Source: Icerya purchasi (taxonomy: Eukaryota; Arthropoda; Insecta; Hemiptera; Monophlebidae). Taken from it: a stretch of DNA of 64,000 nucleotides. The stretch is from contig CM077115.1 in assembly GCA_039619475.1 (NCBI GenBank), positions 395,842,557 to 395,906,556 of the forward strand, given 5' to 3'. The notes under the pieces are model-generated. The model saw only the letters and a list, made by a program, of their open reading frames with translations, ran no database searches and had not been told where the DNA came from. The position numbers and the translations under genes were made by a program. Of this stretch, positions 59,901 through 64,000 are shown in pieces. How positions within the stretch are numbered: position 1 is the first letter of the stretch; each line of letters opens with the position of its first letter.

Positions 59901-60408
59901 AACAAAAAAAATATACGTATAATCAAAACCGTAGATAATGAAAAAAACCTTTTAACGGAACACATTACACTCGCTATATATAATTCAATTCATCTGCGTT
60001 ACATCTTAATTGACGGAGATCTATTAGTTTATAACTTTCTAAATATGGCTAACTGCACATATCGAATAAAAATAAAAACAAAAAAAACGTTGAAAGATAG
60101 ATTTGACCGATTAGTAATATTAATTATCTTCACCTGTTTCTTATTAGCGGAACTCATAAATACGTACGTCGCAAAAGTCTATTTATATTTCGCACGGAAG
60201 TCATTATTTTAAGGAAATACCGAGCGATGGTGTAAAGCAGGTCTCTGTTTTATTTACAGCAGCGGATTATCGCAACCTTTTCCCATCTCCGTTCATATTT
60301 ACATATACTTTTCATTCGCACTTGTCGGCTAATATTATGTATCCCCCTTACTTCGGATCATCGTCTGCAGTCCTATTTGCAAAATTTAAAAAAAAAGCAA
60401 AAAGAAAA
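56973..60408. other. AT-rich sequence, nothing recognised apart from a repeat
   Basis: Contains (AAAAAC)n at 59452-59544, three ACGTATTTT-type units near 59283-59307 and long A or T runs. A G-rich patch lies at 58105-58145. No gene motif. Confidence 0.55.
59452..59544. repeat. (AAAAAC)n microsatellite, about 15 units
   Basis: Regular six-base array. Its Lys-Asn open frame is an artefact. Confidence 0.97.
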
Positions 60409-60421
60409 ACATCGCGATAAT
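60409..60421. repeat. Target-site duplication, left copy (truncated Jockey)
   Basis: ACATCGCGATAAT, identical to 61235-61247. Confidence 0.9.
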
Positions 60422-61234
60422 TTTTATTTTTTTTTAATTTTTTTATTGTGACGAGAATTTAGTCTTTAACAATAACGGTGACAAAGTTGACTACACGTGG
60501 AGAGAGCTACACTTCCAACGAAGCGACTCCGACTTTATACATCATTTCACTAAGTCATGTTTTTCGCCGTTTAAACAGCCTTGTATCCTCAGAGTTGTCG
60601 AGGAGTTGTATGACTTCGACATTTTAGTATGCTTCACCAGTCGTTTTTCGTGTTTGCAGGCGAACCTGGTAATTTCATCGATGACCATTGGAATTTTCAT
60701 ATCTCGATGTACGTCGTCGTTGCGTTCAAATCGGTATGCAGTGGTTGCGAAGTACAATGTTCTGACGTCTTTGTATACAATCTATGTTGGAGCTACTGGC
60801 ACAACCCCGCAACAGTATTCCATAAATCCATATTAGTTTAAAAATGGCTATATACGATAAAGGCGAGTTTCTTCCTAGCAGTCAATAAAGACTTCTCATT
60901 TTTGCTTTCATTTCCAAATATTTTTTTCGGATGTGGTGCTTCAGATTTAAACGCGACTCAAGATGCATCCCAAGAAGTATTTGGCTGAATTTTATCGTGG
61001 GATTATCTGCTGATTCAGCGTTATTGGGATGTCCTCAGCTTTTCGTAAAGTGAAGTTTACGTGCACCGATTTTTCGCTATTAACTTTTATTTTGCAGCGT
61101 TTTATTCGAGCACTTAATTCTGTTTATTGTTGACTGTAAGCGTTTGGCTGTCCTCTGCTGGATCTTACCTTTGGTTAGAATTTCTGTGTCATCATAGCAA
61201 TAACTGTATGATCATTTGTTGGAATATCGTCAGT
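60422..61234 (-). mobile_element. 5'-truncated sibling of the Jockey element at 40935-44637
   Basis: An 813-bp minus-strand copy with a perfect 13-bp target-site duplication. It matches 40935 to about 41771 of the larger copy base by base, with scattered substitutions and small indels, including the same 3' end (TTTATTGTGACGA on the + strand). The 5' end is cut just upstream of the FADD block. Minus-strand RT text such as TAYRFERNDDVHRDMKIPMV and IDEITRFACKHEKRL is recognisable at 60542-60757, but the frame is broken by stops and shifts. Confidence 0.94.
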
Positions 61235-61247
61235 ACATCGCGATAAT
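61235..61247. repeat. Target-site duplication, right copy (truncated Jockey)
   Basis: ACATCGCGATAAT, identical to 60409-60421. Confidence 0.9.
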
Positions 61248-62600
61248 GAGTATGAATCGTTTATTTGCATCCCTGTAACAATGCCTATTTCAAATTACGT
61301 AAACTTCAGGATGCGGTCTTATTTTGATCTTCGCTTCTGCAAAAAAAAAAAAAAAAAAAAAAAACGAAAAAAAAATGAAATAAAAGAAAACACAAATCAC
61401 TTTTATTGAATAGATGAGACAACATTTAAAAAAGACGAATAATAAAATATAGTTTAGTTCCTAATAAAGAATCTTTCCATCGACACATATCACACGCCCG
61501 GAAAGAAGAAAAAAAGAAAGTGTGTGTACTCCAAGGGTCTCATTGTAAAATTATAAGCACGGTATATTTTCCCCGCAAAACGCTCGCACGTGTTTGAGGT
61601 GTATTTTTGATTTCTCTCAATTGTTTCAATCGGGTCATTGCGCGACCCCAAAAGGAGCGATTAAGTAATATTTTTCTACGTTTTCTTTTATATTTCGAAG
61701 TTCAGGTAACTATTCTAAAATAAGGCGTTCCGTATGAAGTAGAACTTGAATTGCGCTCTCGTAATGCAGGGGGCCAAGTTTGCTCGCATTATCGCCTCTT
61801 TTTAGACTCATAATTCACGGGGGGGGGGGGCAATGTATTTAACAAATACCGGGAGATCAGATAAGGAACATATGGTATTTAACTTGTTTTTTTGCTTAGC
61901 GCACGTTTACGTTCCTGTATCGTGTGGTGTAGACATTGTAATATTTATGACATTCCTGACACGACGTCTGTCCAAACGTGCCTCGTGGGATAATTCTTAA
62001 TGTTCACGTGTCTCAACTTTAAAATTCTCGTCTCAGGTATAACGAAATAATGCGACAAATATAGTACCGAAATTATAATAATATTATGAAATAGTCAGAA
62101 ATATGTATGTAAAAACAGTAATTTCCTATATGAAATTTACTTTGAAACTGTTCGAGCACGAATCAGATACTTAATTAATAGGTGGAGGGGGAAAAATCGT
62201 TTATAGGCCTAATTAACCGAAACAGAACCAGCGATGGCGAAATATTAAATTGCTAAATCGGCCTTTACAGTTTTGCGAAAAACATTTGATAAACTAGAAA
62301 TTTTATATTGAGCTTGGAAAACCCGCGGTGTTTGATCTTCTTTATATTTAACGCAACTCGCTCGAAATTCCGCTAATATTGTCCAGTTATTTTCGTTGAT
62401 CGTTGCTATAATCTCTGTCGTGATAACCATCGTGCGTGATTAAACGTCGGACAAAATAATTTTAGCTTAATTTATTCGCGCTAACGATGGAATTTCGTTT
62501 ACTAGAACGGAGGAATTATATGATTTAATTTGCGGTTTTCGTTAAAGGCTCGCACGGCGTTGATTAAAATGAGGACTGTCTGAAAATCTACTTTAAATAG
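61248..62600. other. Intergenic sequence, nothing recognised
   Basis: Contains a poly(A) tract at about 61339-61364 and a G10 run at about 61819-61828. No gene motif. Confidence 0.55.
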
Positions 62601-63700
62601 TACATAGTAAATGGCGGTGCTGGTTGGAATGCAAAAATTTACCTGATCTACGAGCAGAGAGAAATAGTTGCCGGAGGAGATTTGCTTTGCCGGTTTTAGT
62701 GCTTATAAATTTTTCGCTCACGCAGTTCATTTAACTTTTTACAACTTGTACATTATCTTTCGCGGTGCTTTCGGATCTTTTTGTTTCTTTAACGTTATTA
62801 TTATTCTGCGCTGAGCCGGGATAAAGAAAACTTTTCCGAAAGAGACTCGAAGAAGAGAGGACAGTGTTAAAGTCGGTTATTAGAAGTCGGAAATATCCTT
62901 CGAATATATACGAGCGGCAATTTTCGGTTCTATTTTCTTATCGATCCTCTCTGTTAAACTTTTTCCACATAAAACGCGCACGCGCACACACGCTTACCAG
63001 CAGTCGTCGTCCGTGGAAAAAGTTGCAACCCCATTTTCTTCTACTTTCGCCCCCTAAATCCCGATAAACCCTTCTCGCCGACAAACAAACACCGTCAAAG
63101 TTGAAAATTGCCGTGTTCAGAATTTTTAACTATATCCCCCGCGTCGACCGCCTCGCCGGTCCGAATTTTATTACATCCATTCTCGGAGTTTCATCCGTTT
63201 TTTAATATCCTTCGGCGGACTTTTATCTTTATCCCCCTGAACCATTCGACCGGATACCGGGATACACGTAAATCTACCAGTGTGCAGTGTCGGGCGAGCG
63301 CGCGTCTCCGCGCGCTGCCCGTGCGAGGGAACAACGAAATTCCTTCTTTTATTATTCAGCCGAGCGCGCCAACAACAGTACGACATAACCGTTGTAAACT
63401 GTTCTGGCGTAAAACATTTGCGACGAAATAATGCGTCTATTATACTATGTTGCTAATATTATTCCGATTTTTTCATTCCCCGTCTCCCTGCTGCTGCTGC
63501 TGCTACTGCTGCTGTTGCCGCCGGCTTCTTCAATGTTAAGCGAATCTCATTATGGGATAAATGGGGGAAAAAACTCCAGCAAATATAAATATACTGCCGT
63601 AGTAACGAGGAGACGCGATTTATCTTCTTCCAGTTCTCTCTTTACACTCTGGAAGAAATTAACGCGCGAATGATGGAGATTATGAGTAAATTGTGACCGG
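62601..63700. promoter_or_regulatory. GC-richer block near the window end, candidate regulatory region
   Basis: G+C is visibly higher than in the preceding 25 kb, especially 63105-63400 (GCGCGCGTCTCCGCGCGCTG). A CTG-rich stretch lies at 63488-63520. Small frames cover it on both strands without family similarity. A regulatory module, or an untranslated first exon of a neighbouring gene, would fit, but no core promoter motif is decisive. This is inference from composition. Confidence 0.25.
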
Positions 63701-64000
63701 CAAAAAAGCCCAACACGTGAAACGATTAAAACGCTCCGAATATCGATGTCGGACTACCCGAATAAACGTAGAAAAACAAATGCTGGATGAAACCAACAAG
63801 CGGATGGTTGGCCGAATCTCTACGCTTTTTAGAAAAGACTGTTGTACCTTCAACCGTGTCTGGATGCTTTTCTTTCTTTGATCAATAAAGCAGTCTGTCG
63901 AATAATTAAGTATACGGCCTATCGAATAACTTACGAATTGACTAGCGACACTTTTAGATATTTATGAAAGAGCCGGAGGCGATTATCAAGAGTATAGGCG

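Noticed and set aside
63431..63673. 80-residue + frame starting like a signal peptide (Leu-rich stretch)
   Set aside because: The Leu run is encoded by CTG-type simple repeats, the rest has no family match and there is no supporting splice or promoter evidence.

Overview
The window looks like insect (at least arthropod) nuclear DNA. It is AT-rich, crowded with microsatellites and A/T runs, and contains one conserved host coding segment: the terminal, homeobox-bearing exon of the Hox gene abdominal-A (abd-A), on the + strand at 14590-15014. The sequence alone does not let me name the order or species.

Layout. 1-14589 is the 3' end of the large abd-A intron just before the homeobox exon. I found no other exon there. 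It holds a GC-richer block (about 5.76-6.46 kb), a long (ATT)n array and a compound of three foldback palindromes (9.19-9.76 kb). 14590-15014 is the coding exon: a complete homeodomain, the abd-A type extension after it, and a His/Gln-rich tail. From 15015 onward is the 3' untranslated or downstream region. It has an 18-bp tandem repeat, short hairpins, several poly(A) signals and, 7.6 kb past the stop, three ATACGTAA octamers within 73 bp that match the seed of the Hox microRNA miR-iab-8-5p.

About 26.8-57 kb is a graveyard of mobile elements, with one more copy at 60.4-61.2 kb; I recognised none in the first 26.7 kb. The remains include at least nine non-LTR retrotransposon copies or fragments on both strands, some with RNase H; a Jockey-type element with intact ends and a 14-bp target-site duplication, inserted into an older retrotransposon; its 5'-truncated sibling with a 13-bp duplication; a deleted mariner with long inverted repeats; a dead Tc1-like transposase; a hAT-like MITE; and two related non-LTR derivatives, both seated in TA microsatellites. 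All their reading frames are broken.

The rest of the downstream half is AT-rich sequence with no gene I can support. Two GC-richer islets (36.06-36.55 kb and 62.6-63.7 kb) could be regulatory. Since Hox genes normally share one orientation, the region downstream of abd-A would be expected to lead toward Ubx, but nothing here proves an intact cluster. The main biology visible is therefore one Hox exon with its possibly very long, microRNA-targeted 3' region, bordered by a retrotransposon-rich zone.
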